A model generated the notes under the pieces. It was not told where the DNA came from, did not search any database, and saw only the letters and a program-made list of their open reading frames with translations. A stretch of 64,000 nt of DNA, taken from assembly GCF_016938855.1 (NCBI RefSeq), contig NZ_JAFHAP010000004.1:434001-498000 (forward strand), written 5' to 3'. This document shows, piece after piece, positions 6,628 through 16,104 of this stretch (positions are counted from its first letter, which is position 1; each line of letters begins with the position of its first letter). The DNA comes from Polycladomyces zharkentensis (GTDB lineage Bacteria > Bacillota > Bacilli > Thermoactinomycetales > JIR-001). The position numbers and the translations under genes were made by a program.

Positions 6628-9006
6628 TCATCCATCGATATGTTCTTTCTTTTCCCCTCCCAGTTGCAAAACGTCCTTGTACCGTTGATAGACAAACGAG
6701 ACGGCCAACAGAATCAGCCCCAGTCCGATGAAGGCGAAAATGCGATACAACGTATCGAGGAAGGACAAATCCAGAATGAAAATCTTCAGGATCGTGATGC
6801 CGAACAACACGATCGACGTGATCCGAACCGCCTGAACCCGGCGAATGATCCCGATCACCATCAGCGCGATCGAGTAAAGCAGCCATACGCCGGAAAGAGA
6901 GAGTTGTTGCAGGTTTTCATAGAGATGAATGGCGTCGGTATCGGATGAATCGGCCGAGACAATCAACCGGTCGAATCCATCCATCGTTTCACTGGACAAC
7001 AGTTCCCAAATCAACAGGAAAATCGCCGCATGCACCGTCAAAGGTATCCAACGCGCTACTGATGCGATACCGGGAGCGGTCCGCAACCACCGTCCCAACA
7101 GCCAGCCGCCGACGGCCAAACAGACAAATACCGCAAACCGAATATTGAATACCGGAACAAACGTATCCAAGTCAGGATACGATCCCCCTGTCAACATCGC
7201 CATCAAAACGGCCAGCACATACGCACCTGCTCCCGCCCAAACCGGTACCGCCAACCGGAACCGGGAGCCGATCCGGACCATCGCCAGCGCGTAGAGGAGC
7301 CAAGCGATCACAGTCCATAACGGTTGGTTTCCTGCCCATGTGTCATTCGTCACTTTTACAAGATAATCCGACCAAACATCTGCCTGAAACCAGCTCCAGT
7401 AGAACAGCGTGAACGCTCCCACCCCGTGCCACGCACGGGACAACACCGTTCCCGCTTTTCCCGGTAAATGGCGGGCCCACCAGCCTCCGATCGCAAGGGC
7501 CGCCGCCAATACCCCTGAATGCAACGTTTGCTGGTTCAACAGCGGCCATAACTGGGTACTATCGAGGGAATCACTCCGATCGACCCACATCAGAAATGCC
7601 AAGAAGGCCAGTCCGCTTGCGGCAACCCAGTCCATGCGCGACTGCCGTACTGCTCCCATCCGGGACACTGCGGCCGCTTCGATCGCCCAGATGATGCCCA
7701 GCGTCGCACCGGAGAAAAACATCGCCGTCGCCACAGCCGCATAGGTAAATGCCGACATCCGGTACTGAACCGCTTCGGCAATCCGCCATCCCCGTTTGGC
7801 AGCAATGTGCGACAGCCAGAAATACAACACACCTGCCGACAACAACAGCAGGCCGCCCCATATTTCGTAGTCCCGATAGGACGCCGCATAGGACAGGCTC
7901 AGGAACAATCCCGTATTCACCCCGGCGACGATACGCCCCACCATCTGCGCCGATTCGGACAGATGTGGGCCGCGATGGGCGCGGATGGTGTCGAACCAGG
8001 TAAACAACGCCCAATACAAGGTGAGGAACAGGATTTCCATCCACCACTGATCATGACGGGAAAGGAATGCGAACCACACGACATACAGGAGATAGGTGGC
8101 ACCTGCGGTCATCGGCAACAACCATGGCAGCCACGCCGTTTTTCTCCGGATTACCCACAGCAATCCAGCTGACAACAGGGCGATATAGCCCAGCAATCCC
8201 ATATCATTGGTATTCCCGGAGCTGAGCAGGAAGGGGGTCAGATAACCGCCGGCCCAACCCAGCACTGAAATGGCAAGCGAATCATAACGGATCGCCACCA
8301 AAAAAGAAATGACCGTCATGATCGACATCAGCAACAGCGCCACGGGTTGCGGTACCAGGTGATAAAAATTGAACGACGCATACACCGTCAAGTAACCGAT
8401 GGCCACTCCTGCTCCGAACAATCCCTGCGCGAAAATGGGCAGCCCCTTGTTGTGCCATCGCGAACCCAATCCCAGCAATGCGGCGGTCACCAACACACCG
8501 ATCCCCACGCGGGTCGTCTCATTCAGCCACTGGTGATCAAACGCATATTTGAGGAAAAAGCCCAATCCGATCATCAGTGCAATGGCACCGACCCGGTTCA
8601 GCCATTTCCCTCCGATCAGCAATTCCCACTCCGCACGTGTGCGCGACGGTTTGGCCGGGCGGGAAGGAGCGGGAGAGTCTCCGGCAACTCCGGGCGAAGC
8701 AGGAGCAGGAGTCGGTCGGGAGTGTGTGGGCGGTACCGTAACTGACGGGTCCCAAACCCGGCTCGGGGATTGAGGGACATCGGCAGGTGATGGTTGAGGT
8801 TCCGTTGCTTGTGCAGCTTCATGGCCAGGTTGCGACACCGCACGCAACCGATGCTCCAACTCCGCCATGCGCGACTGCAGCATTCGGACTTGTTTCCATA
8901 AACGAACCACCGCGAAAATCATGACAAAAAAAACGATGACCAGACCCAATAACGATAAAACAAGCAATCCGATCAGAAACTCTTTCAAAGCCTGCTTGCC
9001 CTCCAT
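6628..9006 (-). CDS. DUF2339 polytopic membrane protein
   Basis: 792-residue membrane protein. An N-terminal anchor (LIGLLVLSLLGLVIVFFVMI) is followed by a coiled segment (LWKQVRMLQSRMAELEHRLR), a Pro/Ser/Thr-rich linker to about residue 125, the conserved EWELLIGGKWLNRVGAIALM entry into the membrane domain, and some twenty hydrophobic helices. This layout is that of the DUF2339 family, whose function is not known. Single gene, cytoplasmic membrane. Its 3' side borders repeat family 1 copy 2, and it runs divergently from the dehydrogenase operon at 9179. Confidence 0.85.
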   Translation of the reverse strand: MEGKQALKEFLIGLLVLSLLGLVIVFFVMIFAVVRLWKQVRMLQSRMAELEHRLRAVSQPGHEAAQATEPQPSPADVPQSPSRVWDPSVTVPPTHSRPTPAPASPGVAGDSPAPSRPAKPSRTRAEWELLIGGKWLNRVGAIALMIGLGFFLKYAFDHQWLNETTRVGIGVLVTAALLGLGSRWHNKGLPIFAQGLFGAGVAIGYLTVYASFNFYHLVPQPVALLLMSIMTVISFLVAIRYDSLAISVLGWAGGYLTPFLLSSGNTNDMGLLGYIALLSAGLLWVIRRKTAWLPWLLPMTAGATYLLYVVWFAFLSRHDQWWMEILFLTLYWALFTWFDTIRAHRGPHLSESAQMVGRIVAGVNTGLFLSLSYAASYRDYEIWGGLLLLSAGVLYFWLSHIAAKRGWRIAEAVQYRMSAFTYAAVATAMFFSGATLGIIWAIEAAAVSRMGAVRQSRMDWVAASGLAFLAFLMWVDRSDSLDSTQLWPLLNQQTLHSGVLAAALAIGGWWARHLPGKAGTVLSRAWHGVGAFTLFYWSWFQADVWSDYLVKVTNDTWAGNQPLWTVIAWLLYALAMVRIGSRFRLAVPVWAGAGAYVLAVLMAMLTGGSYPDLDTFVPVFNIRFAVFVCLAVGGWLLGRWLRTAPGIASVARWIPLTVHAAIFLLIWELLSSETMDGFDRLIVSADSSDTDAIHLYENLQQLSLSGVWLLYSIALMVIGIIRRVQAVRITSIVLFGITILKIFILDLSFLDTLYRIFAFIGLGLILLAVSFVYQRYKDVLQLGGEKKEHIDG

Positions 9007-9107
9007 TCCCAGTTCTTTTCCTTTGGCCTTTTCATATTATGATGAAATTCTTCTATTTTCAACCACTTCCGACATATTTGTCGTTCCCGGTACAAAGGTT
9101 TTTGACT

Positions 9108-9136
9108 TGACAAACTTTTCTTTCAAGTGTTATTTT
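9108..9136 (+). promoter_or_regulatory. Sigma-A-like promoter of the first dehydrogenase operon
   Basis: TTGACA (9108-9113), 17-bp spacer, TATTTT (9131-9136); the ATG follows 43 bp later at 9179. The operator-like sequence seen at the other two promoters of the locus is not evident here, so regulation may differ. Confidence 0.5.
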
Positions 9137-9178
9137 TTCATTACACTCCGGTTTCCATGAATTAACACAAAGGAGGAG

Positions 9179-10228
9179 ATGACCACGAAACGGGTTCGAT
9201 ATGCTCTGGCCGGATGCGGCTCCGTTTCCCAATTTCACGTGCAGGCAATCCAATCCATTCCGCAGGCGGAACTGGTCGCCGTGTTCAACCGGACACCGGA
9301 GAAGGCCCGATCTGTCAGTAAACGGACGGGTGCGGCTTGGCATGCCGATTACCGGGAAATGCTGTCCCGTCCGGATGTGGATGCGGTGATTCTCTGCACC
9401 GCCAGCGGTATGCATGCACCGATGGCTATGGAGGCGATCGAGGCAGGCAAACACGTCGTTGTTGAAAAACCGCTCGCACTCACGTTGGAAGATGCCCGCG
9501 ATGTGATCCGCTCGGCCAAGGAAAAAGGGATCACATTATCTGTCATTTCCCAGCGTCGTTTTGAACCGGCTCACCAAGTCATCAAAAAGATGATCGACCA
9601 TGGTGAGTTCGGCAAGATCCTGAGCGGTGAGATACATGTCCGGTTTCACCGGACACCGCATTACTATGCCTCAGCCGATTGGCGGGGCACACCCGAGATG
9701 GACGGCGGAGTTCTGATGAACCAGGCGATTCATTCGATCGATCTGTTGTGCTGGTTGTTGGGACCGGTACAATCGGTTTCCGGGGTTGTGCACACGCGTG
9801 TACACGCGATCCGTGCCGAAGACACGGCTGTGGGGTGGGTTCAATTTATGGATGGTGCAGTCGGATTGATTCATGGCTCCACCGCCATGTATCCCGGATT
9901 CGCCCCGGAACTCCATATCTACGGGGAACGCGGGGCAGTCCGCATCGTGGGTACCGACATCGTCACCTGGACGTTTGAGGGAAATCAACCGCCCAAACCC
10001 GATCTCGCCACAGCCGACGGCTCGAGCGGAGCAAGCGACCCCCTGGCGATCGGTGCCTACTATCATGAACAACAGCTGCGGGATATCACGGAAGCCATAT
10101 TGCATGAAAGAGACCCGCTCATCACCGGAGAAGACGGTTTCCGCGCCCTGCAGGTCGTTCTGGGCATCTATGAATCGGCGAAAACAGGCCGGACGGTTGT
10201 TTTTTCACCCGAACCGGTGACAGGATAA
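9179..10228 (+). CDS. Gfo/Idh/MocA-family oxidoreductase
   Basis: NAD(P)-dependent dehydrogenase acting on sugars or cyclitols. The N-terminal Rossmann domain shows YALAGCGSVSQFH (G-x-G-x-x-x nucleotide-binding loop) and the family signature VVVEKPLALTLEDAR with the catalytic-region EKP. The C-terminal domain has the MDGGVLMNQAIHSIDLLCWL block containing the substrate-site His-x-x-Asp. 349 residues, normal length. ATG 9179 is preceded by AAGGAGGAG. First gene of a three-gene run with a TIM-barrel protein and a second dehydrogenase. The substrate is unknown; neighbours point to an amino sugar or cyclitol. Confidence 0.92.
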   Translation: MTTKRVRYALAGCGSVSQFHVQAIQSIPQAELVAVFNRTPEKARSVSKRTGAAWHADYREMLSRPDVDAVILCTASGMHAPMAMEAIEAGKHVVVEKPLALTLEDARDVIRSAKEKGITLSVISQRRFEPAHQVIKKMIDHGEFGKILSGEIHVRFHRTPHYYASADWRGTPEMDGGVLMNQAIHSIDLLCWLLGPVQSVSGVVHTRVHAIRAEDTAVGWVQFMDGAVGLIHGSTAMYPGFAPELHIYGERGAVRIVGTDIVTWTFEGNQPPKPDLATADGSSGASDPLAIGAYYHEQQLRDITEAILHERDPLITGEDGFRALQVVLGIYESAKTGRTVVFSPEPVTG

Positions 10229-10286
10229 AGAGAAACGGGATGCTGAGGGGGACCCATCCGAATCCGGCAGAAGGAGTGTGTAAAGG

Positions 10287-11888
10287 ATGTTGAAACCCTA
10301 TTACATCCGCGACATTTTGGGAGATTACGCCGGAGAACTGCGGGAAAGCCAGTTCCGTGCCGACGGCGTTCGCCATGTGGACACGCCCGGCATGATTCAA
10401 GCATTGCGGGAACTCAACGTCAATACGTACCTCTATTTGATTTGGCACGAAAAAACAGACTGGGACGACTTGCGCGAAGAATTCCTGCCGGCAGCCAAAC
10501 AAGCGGGTATCGACGTGTGGGTGTATCTGGTTCCCCCCAGCGAATCCACCACCAAACGATCAGAACCTTACGGTACGGATTACATCGCTTGGGCGGAAGC
10601 AATCGGTCGTCTCTCCCGACAATACGACAATCTGAAAGCATGGGCGATTGACGATTTCAGCCACAATCTCGATTTTTACACTCCCGAATACGTGCAAAAA
10701 ATGCAAAACGCCGCACGTGCACAAAACCCGTACCTGCAATTCCTGCCCCAGATGTATTTCCCCGACATCACACCGCAGTTTGTTGATCAGTATGCATCTT
10801 GTATTGACGGGATCATCATGGCCTACCGGGATGATCCCTACCGTAACACGCAACGAACAGACACCCTGGAGGACCAGTTGGATCATCTAAGTCGTTTGCT
10901 GAAACCCTATCAGCTGCCGTATGTATTGATGGTGTATGCCAGCAAGTTGTCCGCTACACCGGCCAACCCCACACCGCGCTATGTAGAGAAAGTGGTGCGC
11001 ACCGGATTGCATATGATGACACAGGACCGCGTCCAGGGAGTCGTCACGTATGTATTGAAAAAGGAGTTTGAACCGGAATCGTCCGATGATGTCGCTCCTT
11101 CCGGCAAGGGGTATTTCAGCTTCTTCGTTCCCGCGGGAGCACCCACGCGTGCCGGGGATCACGCAGAAATCCAGCAAGTGATCCATCCCTCCCCTGCCAC
11201 CGATCAGAAACTGACATTCTACCACTATGACACCTACAGCAACCTGCTGGGCGCCGGCTATCACTACAAACAAGTATTGATCGATACCCAGGTGGTGTGG
11301 GAACAAGATGTGGCCACGGACAGCGCCGAAACATGGAAAGAGGAGACGTTGGACCTCACTCCTTACCTGAAAGGAAAACAGGTGGCAACCCTGACATTCC
11401 GGCTTTACGACAAACGCGGCGTGCCCAATTTCTGGGTCAACATCGGATTTGATCGGATTCGCCCCGTCGGATTTACGCTGGAAGATCCCGATTTTGAGGA
11501 AGGTTACGGTTGGACCGTCCGAACCAGCACCCGAAGCATGATTGCGGAAAATCTCATATTCAATGCCCAGCGGCAGGCCGACACGTTCGCCGCCGTGCAG
11601 ACAGCCTATCTATTCTATGATTTGTATGCTTCGGCCGTCCGTTCGATTGACTCTTCGGTATGGGAACATATCCGATGTTTGATCGAGATGGCGGATTGCG
11701 CGTGGCACGGGCGGGATGAGGAGGCACGCAGGTGGTTGGAAGCATGGTTGTTCGCCTTGTCCCACAGCAGCGCCTGGTCGGAACACCATATTGAACACTT
11801 CCGCGCCAAAGGAGACAAATTGCGCCGGCTGCTGCTCAAAGCGAAAAGAAGAGAAACGGACCGCCATCTCTCCTCATTGCCAACATAG
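10287..11888 (+). CDS. TIM-barrel glycoside-hydrolase-like protein of unknown activity
   Basis: 533 residues, no signal peptide, so cytosolic. The first 270 residues read like a (beta/alpha)8 barrel: YYIRDILGDY, NVNTYLYLIWHEKTDW, GIDVWVYLVPP, LKAWAIDDFSHNLDFY and DGIIMAYRDDP sit where successive strands would be, with acidic residues (IDDF) at strand ends as in retaining glycosidases. Residues about 290-410 look like a beta-sandwich (LTFYHYDTYSNLLGAGY, VATLTFRLYDKRGV) and the last 120 are helical. I do not recognise the family. Ribosome-binding site AAGGAG lies 12 nt before the ATG. It sits between two Gfo/Idh dehydrogenase genes, so a role in breaking down or modifying the imported glycan is likely but inferred. 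Confidence 0.6.
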   Translation: MLKPYYIRDILGDYAGELRESQFRADGVRHVDTPGMIQALRELNVNTYLYLIWHEKTDWDDLREEFLPAAKQAGIDVWVYLVPPSESTTKRSEPYGTDYIAWAEAIGRLSRQYDNLKAWAIDDFSHNLDFYTPEYVQKMQNAARAQNPYLQFLPQMYFPDITPQFVDQYASCIDGIIMAYRDDPYRNTQRTDTLEDQLDHLSRLLKPYQLPYVLMVYASKLSATPANPTPRYVEKVVRTGLHMMTQDRVQGVVTYVLKKEFEPESSDDVAPSGKGYFSFFVPAGAPTRAGDHAEIQQVIHPSPATDQKLTFYHYDTYSNLLGAGYHYKQVLIDTQVVWEQDVATDSAETWKEETLDLTPYLKGKQVATLTFRLYDKRGVPNFWVNIGFDRIRPVGFTLEDPDFEEGYGWTVRTSTRSMIAENLIFNAQRQADTFAAVQTAYLFYDLYASAVRSIDSSVWEHIRCLIEMADCAWHGRDEEARRWLEAWLFALSHSSAWSEHHIEHFRAKGDKLRRLLLKAKRRETDRHLSSLPT

Positions 11889-12068
11889 TATCGTCTTAAA
11901 GGCCAGATGCAGGAATTGGACAACCATCTGCAGGATTGATTGTTGAAAAACCGTTGTCAACAGCAAAAGCCGTCTCCAGCCATGCGACTCTGTATGAACG
12001 GATACGGAGCAAAGGCGGGAGGCGGCTGTTCGCGTCATCAGTCTCGACTTTTGCGGGGAGCGATGCAT

Positions 12069-13205
12069 ATGAAAATGGGCGTGATCGGATACGGCCGTCG
12101 TATTCGCAACATGTTGGCGGAAATCCGGAAAGTGGACCCCGATTGCCGTGTCGTTGCGATCACCGACGTACGCAATGACGAAATCCTAGCGGCCGACCCA
12201 TCTCTGAAAGATGTTGCCTTTTACGAGGATTACCGTCTGATGCTGACCGAGAACAGATTGGACGGTCTTTTGATCGGTACCCGATGTTCCATGCACGCTG
12301 CCATTGCGGCGGATGTGTTGCCTTACGGCATCCCGCTTTTTCTGGAGAAACCGGTCGCCACCCGCATGGAGGACCTCATCCGGCTGAAAAGTGTGGCCGA
12401 CTCGACGAATACACCGGTGGTCGTCTCCTTTCCGCTCAGGACGGCCCCCATCGTGCAACTGGCCAAGGAAATCGTGGATTCGGGCAGGATCGGCACAGTT
12501 GAACACGTGCAAGCGATCAACAATGTACCCTACGGTGGCGTCTACTACCATCACTGGTACCGGGACGAGAACGAGACGGGCGGCCTTTTCCTGCAAAAGG
12601 CAACACACGATTTCGACTACATTCAGTATTTGCTGGGGGATCGAAAGCCTGTGCGCATCTGTGCGGTAACCTCCAAACAAATCTTCAAGGGGAACAAACC
12701 GGCCGGACTCAAATGCCGGGACTGCGACGAACGGGACACCTGCCCGGAAAGCATGTATCGGGTCGAACGGGCTGCTCACGAGACACCGGCCGGGGAATAC
12801 TGCTGCTTTGCCGTGGATACGGGCAACGAAGATTCCGGCAGTGCGATTATCCAATATGATACCGGCATGCATGTCTCCTATTCGCAAAACTTTGTTGTCC
12901 GTCACCGTGCGGGAACGCGTTCCTGCCGGCTGATCGGATTCCGCGGCACGCTGGAATTCGATTTCTATACCAACCGCATCACCGTTCATTTGCATCACAG
13001 CAAACGCGTGGAAACGCATCAGATCGGGGACGATGGCGAACATTTCGGCGGAGACGCCGTACTGGCCCGTAACTTTGTCGAGGTGATGAAGGGAACGGCC
13101 GCCTCCCTGTCGCCCCTGCAGGCCGGGATGGACAGTGCCCTGCTTTGCCTGAAAGCGCGGGAGTCTGCGCGCACCCACACGTTCCAGGAAGTGAAATGGG
13201 ATTGA
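12069..13205 (+). CDS. Gfo/Idh/MocA-family oxidoreductase with Cys-rich insertion
   Basis: Second NAD(P)-dependent sugar dehydrogenase of the locus, about 378 residues. MKMGVIGYGRRIRNML forms the nucleotide-binding loop, and LEKPVATRMEDLIRLK is the family EKP motif. Unlike the first one it carries a cysteine cluster around residue 220 (CRDCDERDTCPES, later YCCF) that could hold a metal or structural disulfide/zinc; this is seen in some family members. Start ATG 12069 is 8 nt after GGGGAG; ATG 12063 is too close to that site. The spacer of 180 bp to the upstream gene contains no other gene. Confidence 0.88.
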   Translation: MKMGVIGYGRRIRNMLAEIRKVDPDCRVVAITDVRNDEILAADPSLKDVAFYEDYRLMLTENRLDGLLIGTRCSMHAAIAADVLPYGIPLFLEKPVATRMEDLIRLKSVADSTNTPVVVSFPLRTAPIVQLAKEIVDSGRIGTVEHVQAINNVPYGGVYYHHWYRDENETGGLFLQKATHDFDYIQYLLGDRKPVRICAVTSKQIFKGNKPAGLKCRDCDERDTCPESMYRVERAAHETPAGEYCCFAVDTGNEDSGSAIIQYDTGMHVSYSQNFVVRHRAGTRSCRLIGFRGTLEFDFYTNRITVHLHHSKRVETHQIGDDGEHFGGDAVLARNFVEVMKGTAASLSPLQAGMDSALLCLKARESARTHTFQEVKWD

Positions 13206-13687
13206 ACCGGGTCAGAGATGATTCGGGAAATGTCGTAGCACAAAACATTTGACGTTAAGCCCAAATGTTCAATGAGTCAGTTTACGTGGACATGGACGCT
13301 TTACATTCGACTTTCCATACTATCGTGAGGTGTTGGGCGATGTCATCAAATCTCTCTGTACACATTGATCAATGCAGGATTATCCCACAGAAGGCACAAA
13401 AGCTGATTGATTTCAAACAGCAGCCATCCGCCAAATGAATAAGCGATTCCCAGATAAGGTATTTTCGGTACTTATTTTTGATAAAAAAGTAGGTTCGTGT
13501 TGCGATATCGAGCTGGATGAAGCAGTAGATTGGCAGTCTCCCTTGAAAAATAGATTTACAAACTCCTCGAGACAAAAGCAGGAAATAGCCCGAATACAAA
13601 ACCCAGCGGTTTTTCCGCTGGGTTTTTCAAAGCGGCAAGGTTGGCATGGTCACCTATCTTGGTTAGTTTGAGCTTTTTTCTAATCGA
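13206..13687. other. Intergenic junction into the low-GC island
   Basis: About 480 bp without a supported gene. The base composition drops from GC-rich to AT-rich along it. A short reading from 13266 (MFNESVYVDMDALHST) is not backed by a ribosome-binding site. An intrinsic terminator (13602-13627) closes the upstream operon. Confidence 0.5.
13602..13627 (+). terminator. Intrinsic terminator
   Basis: CCCAGCGG, a five-T loop, CCGCTGGG and then TTTTT. Strong on the plus strand, about 400 bp downstream of the second dehydrogenase gene and facing the AT-rich minus-strand pair. Confidence 0.8.
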
Positions 13688-14401
13688 CTATCCAGCTAAC
13701 ACAAAGCAAGGTTTATCGTTTTTCATCGTTAATTGGAACCTTTGAGGTTCTTTAACAAACTGACTTAATAAGTGATATGCTTCATCAACAGACAGTTCTT
13801 TCGGCAAAAAAATTCCCTCAAATTTTGCTTTGGATATATTCGCCTCAAATGAAAAATCAAATTCATCATCATAAAGATAACTCATTGCAATTTTTCCCTT
13901 CCACGAAATCGAAAACTCATCATGTGAAATTTGCCGATAAAAGTGAATATGATGGTCAGCTGCTGAATCGTGCCCTAACAAATAAATATGAAATGCAGGC
14001 TCCTCTGGGTTGTAAGTTTCTAATGGATCAACGATGATCTTCTTACCTACTAATCTATTGAAGTCTAGTTTATCCTCTTTTGTCCCGATCAAAAATCCTT
14101 TTTCCTCTTCCCAGTAAGTGGAGGAAAGAATACAACTATGATAGTTTCCCCAAGTGATTTTTGATTTCCAATCAATTAATTTCCAATTACTTTCATCTCC
14201 CTCTTCTTCCTCTTCAGCGTCTCCTTTAAAGTAATCCTCGTCTCCTTCATAGTAATCCTCAGTCTCCAAATGAAAATCAAACCAAACACCACTTTCCGGT
14301 TCAATTCGTCCACTCCAAACAAATTCTGTAATCTTATGTCCTTCAGGCCAAGGATTATCCTTGAAAATAATGATGTCTTTTATTTCTCTACCCACCTTCA
14401 C
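13688..14401 (-). CDS. Hypothetical protein, low-GC island
   Basis: 237-residue soluble protein that I do not recognise. It is rich in Trp, Tyr, Asp and Glu, with a very acidic stretch near residues 47-70 (YYEGDEDYFKGDAEEEEEGD) and a more ordered C-terminal half (ISWKGKIAMSYLYDDEFDFS, then ELSVDEAYHLLSQFVKEP). Its GTG start overlaps the upstream stop by one base (TAGTG), so it is translationally coupled to the upstream gene. Composition is clearly more AT-rich than the flanking sugar genes, suggesting transfer. Size, acidity and pairing recall immunity proteins of polymorphic toxin systems, but there is no motif to prove it. Confidence 0.6.
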   Translation of the reverse strand: MKVGREIKDIIIFKDNPWPEGHKITEFVWSGRIEPESGVWFDFHLETEDYYEGDEDYFKGDAEEEEEGDESNWKLIDWKSKITWGNYHSCILSSTYWEEEKGFLIGTKEDKLDFNRLVGKKIIVDPLETYNPEEPAFHIYLLGHDSAADHHIHFYRQISHDEFSISWKGKIAMSYLYDDEFDFSFEANISKAKFEGIFLPKELSVDEAYHLLSQFVKEPQRFQLTMKNDKPCFVLAG

Positions 14402-15099
14402 TACTCCCTCATCAAATAGATATCGATTGGAATCTTTTTATTCAAATCCTCTTTCGTCCACTCCATTAATCCTCGCCCATATCGAGACTTGAACAATATC
14501 TCCCAATCAGTCAAATCTCTCCAAACCTTCTCGCTTTTTTGGGGATCATAGCGATAGGCACTCAAACCAAATAGATTGTATATTGATTCCTCAAAGATGA
14601 TTAAGTCCTGTTTAATGCTCTCCGTGTTTCTTGGAGTATATGACCCTTCATTCGCGTGGTCAAATAAACGAGTCCAATCCTCATCATCGTCTGTTCGAAA
14701 TGTACGTACCAACCTTTTTACTTCTTGGGTAAGCTCATCAGTATCATCCGTACCCATAGATAATAGCAATACCCAACAAGGATCGCATTGAAATGTTCCT
14801 GTTGGATATCTCTTTATAAAGGAAAGCCAAGCGTCGTAGTACTCCATAAAGAAATCAGGCAGGCGCTTGAGAAACATCTCTCTTCGTTCGACTGTACGGC
14901 GAATTCCAACCTCTGCCTTTACTTCCAGGTATGGAAATACCTTTCTTCTCTCCGATTCTTCTTTCTTGTATTCAAAATGATATTCTTCCAACTTGATATC
15001 AGTCTCATCAAACAAACTCATCCACACGGCTGGGATAATGTTTGTGGCTTCCAAAACAAATTTCCCGTTAGAATCTGCTAATTCGATTTGCTCTCCCAT
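14401..15099 (-). CDS. Hypothetical protein, low-GC island
   Basis: 232-residue soluble protein, not recognised. It opens MGEQIELADSNGKFVLEATN and has charged helical segments later (DELTQEVKRLVRTFRTDDDE). ATG 15099 follows AAAGGAGAACTAGAT, a good ribosome-binding site. It forms a two-gene operon with the gene at 13688-14401, overlapping by one base. AT-rich like its partner. It may be the remnant of a toxin-immunity or defence cassette; that is only a guess from context. Confidence 0.6.
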   Translation of the reverse strand: MGEQIELADSNGKFVLEATNIIPAVWMSLFDETDIKLEEYHFEYKKEESERRKVFPYLEVKAEVGIRRTVERREMFLKRLPDFFMEYYDAWLSFIKRYPTGTFQCDPCWVLLLSMGTDDTDELTQEVKRLVRTFRTDDDEDWTRLFDHANEGSYTPRNTESIKQDLIIFEESIYNLFGLSAYRYDPQKSEKVWRDLTDWEILFKSRYGRGLMEWTKEDLNKKIPIDIYLMRE

Positions 15100-15187
15100 A
15101 TCTAGTTCTCCTTTCTAGAAAGGATAACGCTAATTTTCCTTGAGTTTACGCCAATCACCTGTTCTAATTACCCAAAAAATCCACCAA

Positions 15188-15319
15188 TCACAGAAACAAA
15201 TAGTGAGAAGAGACACGATCGCATATCTTTCCAAAAGACCACCTATGTTCCACTGCGGCTATTGTTAAAATAAGGACAATCGCATAAAAAAGACGTAATT
15301 TGCTTTGATCTTGAAACAT
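15188..15319 (-). CDS. Possible small membrane protein
   Basis: 43 residues, MFQDQSKLRLFYAIVLILTI at the start with a single hydrophobic helix, then a basic tail. GAGGTGATGAA stands 8 nt before the ATG. It lies upstream of, and in the same direction as, the AT-rich pair. Weakly supported because of its size. Confidence 0.35.
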   Translation of the reverse strand: MFQDQSKLRLFYAIVLILTIAAVEHRWSFGKICDRVSSHYLFL

Positions 15320-15534
15320 TTCATCACCTCTGAATAACAAACGCAGAAAGAAAAGAGTGAAGACCCGTCCAAAGTCTGTGACGAGTCTCCCATACACATA
15401 AACAGACTAATATCAGTATAGATCAGAAAATTCGTTCCAACAATGCCTGTTTCACCTGATCTTTTAAATGTACCTATTTGCAGGTATGCTAACCATAGAA
15501 AAATCCCAAGAGAAGCATACAAGGAGCCGAAGAT

Positions 15535-15939
15535 ATGGATTGGGCAACGATCATTGTGGCCTTATTTTTTGGGTGGCTGTTTATTGGCGTAGGATTTGTA
15601 ATTGTATTTTTGATATTCTCCACTAGAGAACGTCTTCGTCGAATTGGTTTACGGATTTTGAAAGTACACACCATCATTACGGGCATTTTCGCTACATTGG
15701 TATTGATGGATGCTTCCGGGAATAAGCAGGAATTCAACTCAAGTGTTATAGGTGTGGCGGTTCTTTTTGTCGCCCCTTTTCTATTTACGGCCTTTCCTTG
15801 GTTGATTTCAGGGGAACATACTGACTCTTATATAACCCCGAAAGAACGAAATCCACAGGCGGAGACTTTCGCAAAGAAAGTTTTGCTTATTTATAGTGCC
15901 GTTCTTACCCTTGCTTGGGCTTTTGTTCATATCCTTTGA
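15535..15939 (+). CDS. Small integral membrane protein, low-GC island
   Basis: 134 residues with four hydrophobic helices (IIVALFFGWLFIGVGFVIVF; TIITGIFATLVLM; VIGVAVLFVAPFLFTAFPWL; VLLIYSAVLTLAWAFVHIL) and short loops. ATG 15535 has AAGGAG 8 nt upstream. I do not recognise a family. It is AT-rich and transcribed divergently from the other island genes. Confidence 0.6.
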   Translation: MDWATIIVALFFGWLFIGVGFVIVFLIFSTRERLRRIGLRILKVHTIITGIFATLVLMDASGNKQEFNSSVIGVAVLFVAPFLFTAFPWLISGEHTDSYITPKERNPQAETFAKKVLLIYSAVLTLAWAFVHIL

Positions 15940-16027
15940 AAACGAAATCTAAAGCCGATTTCCGTTTTCACTTTTTGGGAAATCGTTTTTTGCCAGCAGA
16001 AAAGGGGGGCACTTTATTATTATTGAG

Positions 16028-16054
16028 AGGGGTCCTGAAAGCTCATACAGGCCC
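16028..16054. repeat. Inverted repeat downstream of the GH20 gene
   Basis: GGGG.CCTG (16028-16036) pairs with CAGGCCCC (16047-16054), with one unpaired base. No T-run follows in either direction, so its use as a terminator between convergent genes is doubtful. Confidence 0.4.
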
Positions 16055-16104
16055 CTGTGATGGGCTTTCTAAACAGCACCAAACAGAACGTCGCCTACCA
16101 TCCC

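Noticed and set aside
11936-12060. Plus-strand MIVEKPLSTAKAV, like the EKP motif of Gfo/Idh dehydrogenases
   Set aside because: The rest of the frame does not resemble the family and it overlaps the real start of the dehydrogenase gene; taken as coincidence.
12186-13178. Long minus-strand frame of 330 codons opposite the second dehydrogenase
   Set aside because: Codon-bias shadow of the dehydrogenase gene; composition not protein-like.
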